A stretch of DNA of 6,440 bases from Nostoc cf. edaphicum LEGE 07299 (GCF_015207245.1 NZ_JADEXF010000220.1:1-6440), one strand, 5' to 3'. Counted from the stretch's first letter, positions 1 to 5,269 are shown. Translations and numbers: made by a program. Notes: a model not told the origin generated them from the sequence alone.

Positions 1-36
1 TGTATAAGAGAAAGATCATGAGTTATAAATTCTTCT

Positions 37-951
37 TCAACTTACATCCTGATTTTTGTTGCTAACTTGGGTTTGGTAGTGGCGCCATTTTTCCTGCTGA
101 CGCGCTCTTTTCTCCTCGGTGAGGCTATCAAAACAATAGGCACAGGAGATACCTTGCTCATATTTGGGAGACACTTTATCTTCCTCAGAAATCGGACGCC
201 CACAACAGAGGCACAACTCATAACTTCCTTTCTCCAATCCATGACTAACGGCTACCCGCTCATCAAAAACAAAACATTCTCCTTCCCATAAACTTTCTTG
301 TGCTGGAACTTCTTGCAAATACTTAAGAATGCCGCCCTTGAGATGATAGACTTCTGCAAAGCCTTGTGCAAGCATGAAGGATGAAGCTTTTTCACAGCGA
401 ATGCCGCCTGTACAAAAGAGAGCAACCTTTTTGTGTTTAGTTGGGTCGAGATGGTGGCGCACATAATCAGGAAATTCGCGGAATGATTCAGTTTGGGGAT
501 TTTCTGTCCCTTGGAAAGTACCAATATTCACCTCATAATCATTACGGGTGTCAATTACCGTTACTTCTGGATTTGCAATTAAATCATTCCATTCTTGGGG
601 ATTGACATAGATGCCAACTTGCTCACTTGGGTCAATTTCCGGCAACCCCAAAGTAACAATTTCTTGCTTCAACCGCACCTTCATCCGCTCAAAAGGTGGG
701 GTTTCGGTATAGGACTCTTTGGATTCTAAGTCTGCTAAACGCGGGTCAGAACGCAGAAACCAGAGAACTAAGTCAATGGCCTGACGCGAACCGGCAATTG
801 TACCGTTAATCCCTTCAAGTGCCAGCAAAATTGTCCCCTTAACACCTTGCGCTTGGCAGTAAGACAGCAGAGGATCTCGTTTCTCAGCAAAATCTGGCAG
901 CTTAACAAATTTATACAGTGCTGCAACAACTTGAATATTTTCTGGCTTCAT
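37..951 (-). CDS. trhO: tRNA uridine(34) hydroxylase, rhodanese family (TrhO/YceA)
   Basis: The 304-residue product has the architecture of TrhO: an N-terminal acylphosphatase-like domain (about residues 1-100, with EGINGT at 46-51), then a rhodanese domain (about 115-215). The active-site loop CTGGIRCEK at 180-188 puts the catalytic cysteine at C180. A Cys-rich tail follows (C247, C249, C250, C270, C273) that could bind metal, then a charged C-terminus. Length is normal for the longer members of the family. TrhO makes 5-hydroxyuridine at wobble position 34 of certain tRNAs, using O2 rather than prephenate, as the first step toward 5-oxyuridine derivatives; it acts in the cytoplasm. The ATG at 949-951 is the natural N-terminus ([15 protein letters not shown]). 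The Shine-Dalgarno match is weak: AAGGG lies almost directly against the ATG. The gene is monocistronic here and divergent from a tRNA-Ala(UGC) gene. Family assignment is very secure; the reaction is inferred from the family. Confidence 0.95.
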   Translation of the reverse strand: MKPENIQVVAALYKFVKLPDFAEKRDPLLSYCQAQGVKGTILLALEGINGTIAGSRQAIDLVLWFLRSDPRLADLESKESYTETPPFERMKVRLKQEIVTLGLPEIDPSEQVGIYVNPQEWNDLIANPEVTVIDTRNDYEVNIGTFQGTENPQTESFREFPDYVRHHLDPTKHKKVALFCTGGIRCEKASSFMLAQGFAEVYHLKGGILKYLQEVPAQESLWEGECFVFDERVAVSHGLEKGSYELCLCCGRPISEEDKVSPKYEQGISCAYCFDSLTEEKRARQQEKWRHYQTQVSNKNQDVS

Positions 952-968
952 CCCTTTGGTAATAGGAC

Positions 969-998
969 AATATAAGTTACAATAACAATGGTAATCAA
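969..998 (-). promoter_or_regulatory. candidate sigma-70 promoter of trhO
   Basis: Read on the minus strand, TTGATT (993-998) and TATATT (969-974) are separated by 18 bases and lie just upstream of the trhO ATG. The hexamers match the bacterial consensus at 4 and 5 of 6 positions. The predicted start falls about 10-12 bases before the ATG, so the leader would be very short, which fits the weak ribosome-binding site. This is a motif match only. The 68-base spacer must also hold the promoter of the divergent tRNA gene. Confidence 0.35.
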
Positions 999-1019
999 AG
1001 TTATCTACTATTTTAATAT

Positions 1020-1092
1020 GGGGGTTTAGCTCAGTTGGTAGAGCGCCTGCTTTGCAAGCAGGATGTCAGCGGTTCGAGTCCGCTAACCTCCA
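1020..1092 (+). tRNA. tRNA-Ala (anticodon UGC)
   Basis: The 73 bases fold into a standard cloverleaf. The acceptor stem GGGGGTT/AACCTCC contains one G-T pair, the D stem is GCTC/GAGC, the anticodon stem is CCTGC/GCAGG around loop TTTGCAA, and the T stem is AGCGG/CCGCT around TTCGAGT. The anticodon TGC (1053-1055) reads Ala GCN codons. The discriminator base is A and the 3' CCA is not encoded. The start is 1020 because that G pairs with C1091. The gene stands alone, without a neighbouring tRNA-Ile or rRNA, so it is not the rRNA-spacer copy. Confidence 0.98.
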
Positions 1093-1136
1093 TTGGAAAC
1101 GGTTTTTGCTAGCCTACGCACATTCAAATCAATTAA

Positions 1137-1174
1137 AACCCCTTTCATTATCAAAAAATGGGGTTATTTTTCTT
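1137..1174 (+). terminator. probable intrinsic terminator after tRNA-Ala
   Basis: AACCCC (1137-1142) pairs with GGGGTT (1160-1165). Inner TTT/AAA pairing across a T-T mismatch shortens the 17-base loop. ATTTTTCTT follows at once. The element lies 45 bases after the tRNA 3' end and fits a terminator of the tRNA transcript. The stem is short but GC-rich and the T-run is correctly placed. Confidence 0.55.
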
Positions 1175-1328
1175 ATTAGGCAAGGGGTTTGGGGAGAGGA
1201 AAGTATGGTATTGCATCCATTGCACCGATTCAAAGTCCTACTTAGTTAAAGGAGGCAAACTCTGACTTGACAGTACTCAGGTAATTTTGAGCGTTCAAAA
1301 TTTGACTTATATTTAGTTAGGGGGTTGT

Positions 1329-1490
1329 TTGGAAAAGCGTCCATTGGGGTTAGTGGCAATTGTTCTCTACAAATCATTTGCCGCCTTGCTGCTTATGGTT
1401 ACTTCGATCGCTTTATTATTGACATTAAAAAATTATCAAACTCTAGAGGCGTTTTCACAAAATTATGTTTTAGAAGGTAAAGGTACTTGA
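1329..1490 (+). pseudogene. 5' remnant of a DUF2127 membrane-protein gene
   Basis: This frame encodes about 53 residues, from a possible TTG start (LEKRPLGLVAIVLYKSF...) to ...NYVLEGKGT and a TGA at 1488-1490. It closely resembles the beginning of cyanobacterial DUF2127 proteins: RPLGLVAIVLYK, a hydrophobic membrane helix (about residues 8-33), then a soluble stretch ending in YVLEGK. Family members I know run to roughly 150 residues or more with further helices; here the match stops at LEGK. A purine-rich AGGGGG lies just before the TTG. The 90 bases after the stop do not continue the family in any frame I tried, so the 3' two thirds were probably deleted when the region next to the acyltransferase gene was rearranged. 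A short functional peptide is possible but unlikely. The family call rests on remembered consensus, not a search. Confidence 0.6.
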
Positions 1491-1566
1491 AATGTTTGAC
1501 TACAAGAGGCTACGGGTTTACGCAAAACCAAGACCTCACGTTGTACAATCGCTAGAAATACAATCT

Positions 1567-1579
1567 GGAGAGCAACTTG
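1567..1579 (+). promoter_or_regulatory. ribosome-binding site and TTG start of the acyltransferase gene
   Basis: GGAGAG at 1567-1572 sits four bases before TTG 1577-1579. It supports the unusual TTG as the start, because the protein MPRSIQSTQPPLKF reads naturally from there and no ATG precedes the conserved region at a comparable position. Confidence 0.6.
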
Positions 1580-2983
1580 CCTAGATCGATTCAGTCTACC
1601 CAACCACCACTAAAATTTATTCCTCAACGGTTGAATCTTTTGGTACTCCAGATTGTTCGGTGGTTACTGCCGATCGCACTACGGTTTCGCACTCGCCCTT
1701 GGCTACCGGCTGGGATTGTCAAGATTGAAGCCAAGAATGTTGAAGTATTAGCTGAACTCTATCAACAATTTCAGGCTGGAAAAATTCGCTTTTTGTTGGC
1801 ATTTCGCCACCCAGAGGTAGAAGATCCTCTGTGTATGCTGTATTTGCTTTCTCGCATTGTGCCACAAGTTGCTCGTCAAAAAGGTATTACACTACAATCC
1901 CTGGTTCACAGTTATTTTCTTTATGACCGAGGTATGACAGTTTGGGCTGGAAAGTGGCTAGGTTGGCTGTTCTCTCTGCTGGGGGGTGTGCCAGTTCGTC
2001 GTGGTAGACGACTAGATCGGCAAGCTATCCAAAATGCACGGGAGTTGTTTGCTAATGGCGAACTACCGATCGCAGTAGCGCCAGAAGGCGGTACTAATGG
2101 TCATAGTGGTATTGTTAGCCCCTTAGAACCTGGTGTTGCTCAAATGGGCTTCTGGTGTGTAGAAGACTTACAAAAAGCTAACCGTTCTGAGACTGTGATT
2201 GTTGTGCCGATCGCCATCCAATATCACTACGTTGAGCCACCTTGGTCTAAACTGGATTGGCTGTTGAGTAAGTTAGAAGCTGATAGTGGCTTGAAAATTT
2301 CGGAAATTGATTCGGGTAATAGCGAAGAAATTTACTATCAACGCCTCTCTAGGTTGGCTGAATATTTGATTACCGAGATGGAAGAATTTTATCGTCGCTT
2401 CTATCATCAAGACATCCCAAAAACCATCTCAACTGATGAATCTACTAGTGCTAATCAGGTATTAATTGCCCGACTCCATCGCCTACTAGATAAGGCATTA
2501 CAAGTTGTCGAGCAATATTTTGGAGTTCAAGGACAAGGTAATTTTATTGACCGCTGTCGCCGCTTAGAAGAGGCTGGCTGGAGTTACATTTACCGAGATG
2601 ATTTGCCAGATATCAATGCTTTAGCACCCTTCAAACGCGGTTTAGCAGACTGGATTGCTGAAGAAGCCGACTTGCGAATGCGGCACATGCGGATAGTCGA
2701 AAGTTTTGTTGCAGTCACAGCTAATTATATTCAGGAACAACCGACGGCGGAACGGTTTGCGGAAACAGTTTTGCTTGTATTCGATATGCTTTCGAGAATT
2801 CAGAATACAACACTTCCGGGGCGACCTCGGTTAGGTTTGCGACAGGCAGAAATCACTGTGGGGGAGCCAATTTCAGTTACAGAACGCTTCACAAATTCTC
2901 AGGGCGATCGCCAAGCGTCTAAACAAGCTGTGAGCGATTTGACAAAAGATTTGCAAAACGCTTTAGAGAAGATGATTAGATAA
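1577..2983 (+). CDS. PlsC-like glycerolipid acyltransferase (1-acyl-sn-glycerol-3-phosphate acyltransferase family)
   Basis: The product has 468 residues. A hydrophobic N-terminal segment (about 19-36) suggests membrane association. The acyltransferase fold follows: motif I HPEVED with H78 and D83 (the HX4D catalytic pair), GGVPVRRG at 136-143 (motif II-like), and APEGGTNG at 168-175 (the EGT-type motif III). The C-terminal half (about 290-468) is helical, with many charged residues, and is typical of long cyanobacterial members; PlsC itself is only about 250 residues. The expected role is transfer of a fatty acyl group to a glycerolipid precursor at the membrane, but the acceptor cannot be told from sequence. 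The start is TTG at 1577, preceded by GGAGAG (1567-1572) at a good distance; no ATG gives a better N-terminus. A HIP1 octamer lies inside the 3' end (2904). It is intact although its neighbours on both sides are gene remnants. A stand-alone transcript is likely. Confidence 0.88.
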   Translation: MPRSIQSTQPPLKFIPQRLNLLVLQIVRWLLPIALRFRTRPWLPAGIVKIEAKNVEVLAELYQQFQAGKIRFLLAFRHPEVEDPLCMLYLLSRIVPQVARQKGITLQSLVHSYFLYDRGMTVWAGKWLGWLFSLLGGVPVRRGRRLDRQAIQNARELFANGELPIAVAPEGGTNGHSGIVSPLEPGVAQMGFWCVEDLQKANRSETVIVVPIAIQYHYVEPPWSKLDWLLSKLEADSGLKISEIDSGNSEEIYYQRLSRLAEYLITEMEEFYRRFYHQDIPKTISTDESTSANQVLIARLHRLLDKALQVVEQYFGVQGQGNFIDRCRRLEEAGWSYIYRDDLPDINALAPFKRGLADWIAEEADLRMRHMRIVESFVAVTANYIQEQPTAERFAETVLLVFDMLSRIQNTTLPGRPRLGLRQAEITVGEPISVTERFTNSQGDRQASKQAVSDLTKDLQNALEKMIR

Positions 2984-3083
2984 CGGAAATTCTAAGACTT
3001 TTTCGCTCGAATTTTGTCAAATGTTGCAACTTTAAGGACTTGCAAAAAATAAATTATCCTCACTCAAATTCACACAATACTTT

Positions 3084-3485
3084 TATCCTGACCGAGTTTT
3101 GCTACTTGCCTTAGATAGTTGTGCCGCTTATTGTCGTTACTGCACCCGCTCTCGTTTGGTGAGCCAAGGTGAGATGTACCCCGTAACGCGACGGTTGGAT
3201 GCGATCGCCGCTTATCTGGAGGAACACGCCGAGATCCGTGATGTGCTAATTTCCGGTGGCGATCCTCTATTGATGGCTGATGAACCTTTAGACAATTTGC
3301 TTAGGCGGCTGCGTGCCATTAAGCATATTGAATTTATCCGCATTGGTTCTCGTGTGCCAAGTTTCTTACCGCAGCGAATTACACCGGAATTGGTTGCCTT
3401 GCTTCGTAAACATCGTGTGTGGCTATCTTTGCACTTTTGTCATGTGCGGGAACTTACCCCAGAAGTCGCACAGGCTTGCGATCGC
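3084..3485 (+). pseudogene. truncated kamA-like gene (lysine 2,3-aminomutase family, radical SAM), middle part only
   Basis: From YPDRVLLLALD (TAT at 3084) the frame reads as the core of a KamA-family radical SAM protein. It has the iron-sulfur motif CAAYCRYC (CX3CX2C, three cysteines for the 4Fe-4S cluster), TRSRLV, then SGGDPLL, IRIGSRVP, LPQRITPELV and the HFCHVRELTPEV stretch. KamA enzymes use S-adenosylmethionine and PLP to move the alpha-amino group of lysine to the beta carbon. Full-length enzymes are about 350-450 residues. Here roughly the first 100 residues are missing: the frame opens only at about 3036, after a TAA, with no family similarity before YPDRV. Everything after QACDR is also missing, including the PLP-binding and C-terminal regions. 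The 3' break lies at HIP1 octamer 3478-3485, where the frame continues into a different gene family. A TTG at 3099 gives the longest nominal frame, but no functional aminomutase can result. Confidence 0.85.
3478..3485. repeat. HIP1 octamer at the kamA/ddl-like junction
   Basis: GCGATCGC, the highly iterated palindrome of cyanobacteria, occupies exactly the codons where KamA similarity (QACDR) hands over to ligase similarity (DRWDLVF). Other perfect copies lie at 2904-2911, 3201-3208 and 5032-5039. At this copy the gene change coincides with the octamer, which suggests it served as the homology for a deletion. Confidence 0.8.
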
Positions 3486-4012
3486 TGGGATCTGGTTTTC
3501 AATATTGCTGAGGGTTTAAAGGGTCGTTCTCGTGAAGCTCAAGTCCCGGCAATCTGCGAATTATTCGCTCAACCTTACACCTTTTCCGATCCGCTTACCT
3601 ATGCCCTGACGTTAGACAAGGCGCTATTGGCAACGGTATCAACTCACAGATAGTAGGTGTGATGGAAGTAATTTTTACAGGGCAAGCGGAAGCTTTTGCC
3701 TACACCACCCTCAACAAAGATGAGTATCTGGAACGGGTATCTTAACGTTTGCTTATAGATCCTAAACCACTGGCAGCACAGGCAAGGCAACTGGCGCTGG
3801 ATGCTTACCATACTCTTGGTTGCCGTGATGCTGCGCGCGTGGATCTACGCTGCGATCCTAGCGGTGTGTTGCAGTTTATGGAGGTTAACCCATTACCAGG
3901 ACTACATCATATCCGCTCAGACTTGCCACTTATGGGACATTTGGGTGGTGTAACATACACAGAAATCATTGCTCAAATAGTCGAGTCTGCATGGCAAAGA
4001 TATAAATGCTGA
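3480..4012 (+). pseudogene. decayed D-alanine-D-alanine-ligase-like ATP-grasp gene
   Basis: Two pieces of one ATP-grasp family gene remain. Piece one (3480-3626) continues the kamA frame and reads DRWDLVFNIAEGLKGRSREA, then QVPAICELFAQPYTFSDP and LTLDKAL, corresponding to the N-terminal domain of Ddl-like ligases. Piece two starts near 3620 in another frame with GNGINSQIVGVMEV and TTLNKDEYLERVS. It then meets an in-frame TAA (3743-3745) and continues as RLLIDPKPLAAQARQLALDA, with AARVDLRCDP and FMEVNPLPGL (Mg/ATP-binding Glu and Asn), to a natural end ...WQRYKC and TGA at 4010-4012. The central region with the ATP-binding lysines, very roughly 100-150 residues, is absent. The TAA probably replaces a Tyr codon. 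Intact members join amino acids using ATP; this divergent subgroup's substrate is unknown. With a 5' fusion, an internal deletion with frame change, and a nonsense codon, the gene is dead. The TTG at 3749 could only express an 87-residue C-terminal fragment. Confidence 0.85.
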
Positions 4013-4022
4013 ACAAGAGGTT

Positions 4023-4084
4023 GGGGGACAGGCTGACAGGTACAACTAGGTGCAACAAACCTAAACCTGTCAGCGACTTCCCCC
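4023..4084. repeat. long interrupted stem-loop
   Basis: The arms GCTGACAGGT (4032-4041) and ACCTGTCAGC (4065-4074) are perfectly complementary over 10 bases. Inside them TAGGT (4047-4051) pairs with ACCTA (4059-4063) around a 7-base loop. Outside them GGGGGA (4023-4028) pairs with TCCCCC (4079-4084) across a small internal loop. The whole is a nested three-part hairpin of about 62 bases just after the dead ligase gene. A T6 run (4096-4101) follows 12 bases later, too far for a classical terminator. It could be a dispersed intergenic palindrome or an RNA structure. Confidence 0.6.
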
Positions 4085-4140
4085 TCCCTCTGCCCTTTTT
4101 TATGCAATATGAAGTTGCTCAAACTAAACTACAGAGGGAT

Positions 4141-4188
4141 GTTAGGTGATACGCTCATCTTATAGGGTGTTCAATAGTGTTACCTAAC
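4141..4188 (+). promoter_or_regulatory. dyad in the upstream region of psb35
   Basis: GTTAGGT (4141-4147) and ACCTAAC (4182-4188) are perfect 7-base inverted repeats separated by 34 bases, ending just before the Shine-Dalgarno of the psb35-like gene. In RNA this would place a stem directly upstream of the ribosome-binding site; in DNA it could be a protein site. No convincing -35/-10 pair was found here. A chance occurrence cannot be excluded. Confidence 0.25.
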
Positions 4189-4191
4189 TGT

Positions 4192-4207
4192 GGAGAATAT
4201 ACTCATG
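4192..4207 (+). promoter_or_regulatory. ribosome-binding site that fixes the psb35 start
   Basis: GGAGA (4192-4196) lies 8 bases before ATG 4205-4207. An in-frame GTG at 4190 would overlap this site and add only MENIL, so the ATG is the better start. Confidence 0.65.
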
Positions 4208-4432
4208 AATTTATTATTTATGCAAACAGCAGCACCAGCTATAGATGCTGCCCCTCATTTTCCTGTTGCTTTTACCTTGGTGTATGTCGTTGGTTTTATT
4301 GCTGCTGTCACCATTGGGTCAATAGCTTGGTACAACTCGAAACGCCCCGCAGGTTGGGAAAGCAAAGAACGTCCTGATTTTGTGCCTAAAGTTGATAAAG
4401 AAGAAACTCCGGGTCTGGGTGAACCTAAATAA
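4205..4432 (+). CDS. psb35: small single-helix thylakoid protein, Psb35-like (photosystem II assembly)
   Basis: The 75-residue product begins MNLLFMQTAAPA. It has one membrane helix at about 21-42 (VAFTLVYVVGFIAAVTIGSI), a conserved-looking junction AWYNSKRPAGW, and an acidic-basic polar tail (ERPDFVPKVDKEE). The short N-terminus HFPV before the helix and WYNSKRP after it fit my memory of the cyanobacterial Psb35 family. In Synechocystis that protein (Ssl2148) associates with the CP47 module and the high-light-inducible proteins during photosystem II assembly. That identity rests on remembered sequence and should be treated as probable; the small one-helix membrane protein itself is certain. 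The gene is preceded by a good Shine-Dalgarno and followed by a strong terminator, so it is a monocistronic unit. The tail ending TPGLGEPK may be lineage-specific. Confidence 0.65.
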   Translation: MNLLFMQTAAPAIDAAPHFPVAFTLVYVVGFIAAVTIGSIAWYNSKRPAGWESKERPDFVPKVDKEETPGLGEPK

Positions 4433-4519
4433 TAAGCAATGATGAGTGCTGAGTTTAATAATCAAACTTACAGTAGTTTTGATTTATTTTGAACCACATT
4501 TTACATTATCCAAAACCCT

Positions 4520-4558
4520 TGTATAGACGTAGCAGTGCTACGTCTATACATTTTTTTT
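4520..4558 (+). terminator. intrinsic terminator of psb35 formed by a Nostoc-type palindromic repeat
   Basis: TGTATAGACGTAGCA (4520-4534) and TGCTACGTCTATACA (4536-4550) are perfectly complementary 15-base arms around a single G, so the working hairpin has about 13 pairs. Eight Ts follow at once (4551-4558). The structure is a textbook terminator 87 bases after the psb35 stop. From general knowledge, sequences of the type TGTAGAGACGTAGCA plus its complement are dispersed in many copies in Nostocales genomes; this copy has TATAGA for TAGAGA on both arms. The opposite strand lacks a T-run, so it would not stop the minus-strand gene. Confidence 0.85.
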
Positions 4559-4571
4559 ATTCATATTTCTA

Positions 4572-4751
4572 ATGAAAACTGCTGTAAAAAGTATTAGAAA
4601 AATTTTCATTATGGAAACTTACGCTTCAGAAGAAGAACCTCAAAAGGTCAAGCGGTAAATTAATTCATCAGAAGGTTTGCCTCTAACAAACTCTGCATTA
4701 TTAGTTTCGTTAGATTTACTTTCGACTGCTCAAGATTTACTTGATTATTAA
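4572..4751 (+). pseudogene. possible remnant of an unrecognised small gene
   Basis: One frame from ATG 4572 reads 28 codons (MKTAVKSIRK... ending EEEPQKVKR), meets TAA 4656-4658, then stays open for 30 more codons (start INSSEGLPLTNS, end TAQDLLDY) to TAA 4749-4751. Both halves have protein-like composition and the second ends in a plausible amphipathic helix. It could be a small gene broken by one nonsense codon, or a 28-residue peptide followed by chance. I recognise no family, and its end overlaps the last bases of the convergent gene by 4 bases. Low confidence. Confidence 0.2.
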
Positions 4752-5188
4752 CTCCGCAAAGAAGTTACATTCATATCGTCATTTAATCTGCGAATCAGAC
4801 GGGATAACTCACGAATGATATTCACCGCAATTTCGGGAGTTTCTTCGATCGCATCATATAGTTGCTCTTGCGTCAGTTCTAAAAATTCACAAGGTTCCAG
4901 AGTTGTGGCACTGGCAGATCGAGGTTGAGTATCGAATACTGCCATCTCACCAAAATATTTTCCCTGTTCCACCTCTGCCAACTGTTTATTTCCAATGTGA
5001 ACTTTTACTCGACCGGAGACGACAATATAGAGCGATCGCCCTTCTTCTCCCTGTCGAAAGATGGTGTAATTAGCTGGGAATGACAATTCGTTCATCACTG
5101 AAGTGAGCCGCACAATAAAATCATCCCGCAATTCCTTAAAAATCGGGACTCGCCGGACAAATAATAAACGGTCAACACTGGTTAGCAT
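4748..5188 (-). CDS. stand-alone cyclic-nucleotide-binding-domain protein (Crp-type cNMP domain, no HTH)
   Basis: The 146-residue product is almost entirely one cNMP-binding domain. It has a helical start (DRLLFVRRVPIFKEL), the beta-roll with FRQGEEG (44-50) and LYIVVSGRVKVH (53-64), then the phosphate-binding cassette FGEMAVF...PRSASA (79-94). E81 and R90 are the residues expected to hold the ribose and phosphate. The alpha helix region 105-137 ends in a basic patch (RLIRRLN). There is no helix-turn-helix, kinase or channel domain, so it is not a DNA-binding Crp. The same domain is known at the C-terminus of HEAT-repeat transporter-like proteins, so this may be a free-standing relative. A stop lies four codons upstream of the ATG, so the start is firm and no N-terminal extension exists. 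No clear Shine-Dalgarno is visible. It is convergent with psb35. Ligand (cAMP or cGMP) and partner are unknown. Confidence 0.88.
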   Translation of the reverse strand: MLTSVDRLLFVRRVPIFKELRDDFIVRLTSVMNELSFPANYTIFRQGEEGRSLYIVVSGRVKVHIGNKQLAEVEQGKYFGEMAVFDTQPRSASATTLEPCEFLELTQEQLYDAIEETPEIAVNIIRELSRLIRRLNDDMNVTSLRS

Positions 5189-5203
5189 AATTACAAGTTA
5201 AAA

Positions 5204-5269
5204 ATTCAACATTACCGAACATCTCAAACTGAAGTTAGAGGGCGATTAGTCATATTACCGATGTTGAAT
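5204..5269. repeat. inverted repeat with embedded direct repeat upstream of the cNMP-domain gene
   Basis: ATTCAACAT (5204-5212) and ATGTTGAAT (5261-5269) are perfect 9-base inverted repeats 48 bases apart. ATTACCGA occurs as a direct repeat at 5211-5218 and 5254-5261, overlapping the arms. The block begins 15 bases upstream of the cNMP-domain gene's ATG, so it covers the likely promoter region of that gene. It could be a pair of regulator sites or the trace of a small insertion. Confidence 0.4.

Larger units (their letters stand above)
1093..1576 (+). other. intergenic region without an intact gene
   Basis: Apart from the tRNA terminator and the DUF2127 remnant I see no gene here. Open frames across 1052-1249 overlap the tRNA and resemble nothing. 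A perfect TTGACA hexamer at 1267-1272 has no convincing -10 box at normal spacing. A 30-codon frame from ATG 1492 to TAG 1584 overlaps the next gene's start and looks accidental. Confidence 0.6.

Noticed and set aside
42..524. Minus- and plus-strand open frames overlapping trhO (42-242, 67-291, 252-524)
   Set aside because: They lie in other frames of a fully convincing trhO gene and show no family-like sequence.
1052..1249. 65-codon open frame on the plus strand
   Set aside because: It begins inside the tRNA-Ala gene, crosses its terminator hairpin and resembles no protein.
1492..1584. 30-codon frame MFDYKRLRVYAKP...
   Set aside because: It is too short, unrecognised, and overlaps the start of the acyltransferase gene; probably chance.
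2976..3005. TTAGA/TCTAA hairpin followed by a T5 run after the acyltransferase gene
   Set aside because: Only five AT-rich pairs with a 10-base loop overlapping the stop codon; too weak to call a terminator.
3313..3519. 68-codon frame inside the kamA remnant
   Set aside because: Shadow of the KamA frame, which carries the real motifs.
4177..4377. 66-codon Cys- and Ser-rich frame overlapping psb35
   Set aside because: Out-of-frame shadow of the one-helix protein, which has the Shine-Dalgarno and membrane segment.
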